In this document: positions 4,928-6,366 of the stretch, piece after piece
Layout: each line of letters starts with the position of its first letter
How positions within the stretch are numbered: the first letter of the stretch is position 1
Assembly (NCBI GenBank): GCA_025353085.1
Contig: JANXRI010000139.1
Location: 1-6,366, forward strand
Direction: 5' to 3'
Origin: Betaproteobacteria bacterium
GTDB taxonomy: Bacteria; Pseudomonadota; Gammaproteobacteria; Burkholderiales; SG8-41
DNA length: 6,366 nt
Translations under genes and position numbers: made by a program
Notes under the pieces: model-generated
Seen by the model: the letters and a program-made list of their open reading frames with translations, nothing else
The model's database searches: none
Told to the model about the DNA's origin: nothing

Positions 4928-4956
4928 TGGAAAGCAGCACAAAAAAGCCCTACACT
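4928..4956 (+). promoter_or_regulatory. sigma70-type promoter candidate for the TctC gene
   Basis: TGGAAA (4928-4933, 4 of 6 to TTGACA) and TACACT (4951-4956, 4 of 6 to TATAAT) are separated by an ideal 17 bases. The start of transcription would fall near 4963, practically on the in-frame ATG 4965. This supports translation from ATG 4998. Confidence 0.45.
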
Positions 4957-4985
4957 GCGCCGTCATGCGACGAATAGTTCGAACC

Positions 4986-4990
4986 GAGGA
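4986..4990 (+). promoter_or_regulatory. ribosome binding site deciding the TctC start
   Basis: GAGGA lies seven bases before ATG 4998. The earlier in-frame ATG at 4965 has no such site and would add eleven charged residues before the signal peptide. Confidence 0.75.
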
Positions 4991-4997
4991 AACCCCA

Positions 4998-5960
4998 ATG
5001 CGTCGCATTGCACTTCTGACCGCAGTCACTTTCGTCGGCGGCTTTAGTCTCACTGTTAATGCTCAGACCTGGCCCGCCAGGCCAATCCGTATGATCAACG
5101 CCTATGCGCCGGGCGGGGCGAGCGACGTCGTCGCGCGCGCTTTCGCGGCCAAGCTCACCGAGTCTCTCGGGCAGCAGGTGACGGTTGATCCGCGCGTCGG
5201 TGCCGGCGGCAACATCGCCGCGGAACTGGCGGCGCGCAGCCCGGCCGACGGATACACCCTGCTGATGGCGACGTTTTTTCTGGCGACCAATCAGAGCCTT
5301 TACACCAAATTAAGCTGGGACCCGCAGAAGGATTTCGCGCCGATATCGATGTTGACCGCCGCGCCGCTGATTTTGTGTGTGCACCCTTCGCTGCCGGTCA
5401 AGAATACGCAGGAGTTGATCGCGTTGGCGAAGAAGCGCTCGGGCGAACTTGATTACCCGTCGGCCGGCAATGGCTCGTCGATGCATCTTGCCAGTGAATT
5501 GTTCAATATGATGGCAGGCATCAAGGCGTCGCACGTGCCCTACAAGGGCTCCGGTCCAGGCGTGCTTGACCTTATCAGCGGGCGGCTGCACTTCATGTTG
5601 AATCCCATGCCGGAGCCCATGCCGTTCGTGAAGGCCGGCAAGCTGCGCGGGCTTGCCACCTCGACGCTCAAGCGAATTTCGGCGCTGCCTGAACTGCCGC
5701 CGATCGCCGATGTATTGCCGGGTTACGAAGTGCTGACATGGCAGGGACTCGTTGCGCCGGCCGGCACGCCGGTGGAAATCATTACGCGTCTTAATTCCGA
5801 ACTCGTCAAGGCACTCAAAAATCAGGAGTTCGAGTCGCGCATGCGAGGCATGGGCTTGGAGCTTTACGGCACCACGCCGCAGCAGTTTACGCAGTTCATC
5901 AGGGACGAGAACGCGAAGTGGACCAAAGTTATCAAGGCCACCGGCGCGCACATCGATTAA
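4998..5960 (+). CDS. TctC/Bug-family periplasmic solute-binding protein
   Basis: This is a 320-residue protein, the usual length of the tripartite tricarboxylate transporter receptor family. Residues 1-22 are a signal peptide (MRRIALL, hydrophobic core, VNA before Gln23). The mature protein starts with the family pattern WPARPIRMINAYAPGGASDV. It continues with the GQQVTVDPRVGAGG loop (59-71), DGYTLLMAT (84-92), SHVPYKGSGPG (178-188) and the C-terminal LYGTTPQQFTQFI segment (289-301). Such receptors bind small carboxylates or related polar ligands in the periplasm. The commoner asparagine in the loop before the GAGG is replaced by Asp-Pro here. No TctA or TctB membrane gene is visible, typical of the many orphan Bug receptors in Burkholderiales. 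The next gene starts 47 bases downstream with no terminator between, so the two may share a transcript. Confidence 0.93.
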   Translation: MRRIALLTAVTFVGGFSLTVNAQTWPARPIRMINAYAPGGASDVVARAFAAKLTESLGQQVTVDPRVGAGGNIAAELAARSPADGYTLLMATFFLATNQSLYTKLSWDPQKDFAPISMLTAAPLILCVHPSLPVKNTQELIALAKKRSGELDYPSAGNGSSMHLASELFNMMAGIKASHVPYKGSGPGVLDLISGRLHFMLNPMPEPMPFVKAGKLRGLATSTLKRISALPELPPIADVLPGYEVLTWQGLVAPAGTPVEIITRLNSELVKALKNQEFESRMRGMGLELYGTTPQQFTQFIRDENAKWTKVIKATGAHID

Positions 5961-6007
5961 GCAACGGCGATCCGTTTAAATTACTTGGACCAACAGAAAG
6001 TTTTCTT

Positions 6008-6366
6008 ATGCCCAGCCTCAGCTTCGATCACGTCCATGTCATCAGCAAAGAACCGCAGGCCGCGGCGAACTGGTACGCCGACAAACTCGGCGGCACGATC
6101 ACGAAGAGCGCGACCGTGCATGACGCGCCGCAAATTTACGTGTCGTTCGGCGAGGCATTTATCATCGTGCGCGGCCAGCGGCCCGGCGAACTCGCGAAGG
6201 ACAAGCCGAGTCTCGAATGGGGCGCCGATCATTTCGGCTTCCAGGTCAAAGGCGATTTCGACGCGTTCTGCGCGGGCCTGCGCACCAAGGGCGTGAAATT
6301 CAGCATGGAGCCGACCGACATCAATCCATCGACGTGCATCGCGTTCGTCGATGCACCGGACGGCGT
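6008..6366 (+). CDS. glyoxalase/VOC superfamily protein, 3' end outside window
   Basis: 119 complete codons are visible from ATG 6008, preceded seven bases upstream by a weak AGAAAG ribosome site (5995-6000). The protein begins LSFDHVHVISKEPQAAANWY, the first beta-alpha unit of the vicinal-oxygen-chelate fold, with a likely metal ligand His8 or His10. Tyr/Ala/Asp/Lys/Leu-Gly-Gly follows, as in the YxxxLG motif. The second half starts with GADHFGFQV, where His75 is the second candidate ligand. The visible part ends in FVDAPDG, just before the usual Asn and the closing Glu ligand, so only a small C-terminal piece is missing. Members are glyoxalases, dioxygenases and resistance proteins; which one this is cannot be decided. 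It may be co-transcribed with the TctC gene. Confidence 0.85.
   Translation, partial: MPSLSFDHVHVISKEPQAAANWYADKLGGTITKSATVHDAPQIYVSFGEAFIIVRGQRPGELAKDKPSLEWGADHFGFQVKGDFDAFCAGLRTKGVKFSMEPTDINPSTCIAFVDAPDG

Noticed and set aside
4965..4997. ATG 4965 as the TctC start
   Set aside because: It falls at the predicted transcription start without a ribosome site and adds eleven charged residues before the signal peptide.

Overview
The window is GC-rich and gene-dense. It looks chromosomal and fits a betaproteobacterium of the Burkholderiales type. The grounds are codon use strongly biased to G/C in third positions, a stand-alone TctC/Bug-type periplasmic binding protein (a family greatly expanded in Burkholderiales), a DUF3300 protein, and GGGGAAGG-type intergenic hairpins. 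This placement is inference from gene content only; there is no rRNA or other marker gene.

Layout. (1) Bases 2-736 hold the 3' part of an alpha/beta-hydrolase on the + strand. Its nucleophile and histidine motifs are clear, but the usual acid position is Thr. (2) Bases 737-984 separate convergent genes. They contain a 147-bp element with inverted ends and three hairpins, an intrinsic terminator for the - strand gene, and a G10 tract. (3) Bases 985-1821 (-) encode a secreted, highly charged protein made largely of seven-residue repeats. (4) Bases 1822-2156 are a divergent control region. They carry four TTAC words at an exact 10-bp period and a TGTAAC-N5-GTTACA palindrome. (5) Bases 2157-2456 (+) encode a small secreted Tyr/Pro- and Asp/Arg/Trp-rich protein, followed by an intercistronic stem-loop and a secreted DUF3300 protein at 2568-4097. 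(6) A TATAAT box, an intrinsic terminator and a nitroreductase (4201-4896) follow in very tight succession. (7) A TctC/Bug solute-binding receptor (4998-5960) and the start of a glyoxalase/VOC-fold protein (6008 to the window end) complete the window.

How the parts may work together. The three exported low-complexity proteins (985-4097) surround one control region whose repeated TGTAA half-sites have the helical spacing typical of OmpR/PhoB-family regulators such as CpxR. This suggests a co-regulated cell-envelope module, with the heptad-repeat protein as its least familiar part. The nitroreductase, TctC receptor, VOC protein and hydrolase look like ordinary accessory metabolism, with no shared pathway that can be proved here.

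No tRNA, rRNA, CRISPR array, transposase or phage gene was seen.
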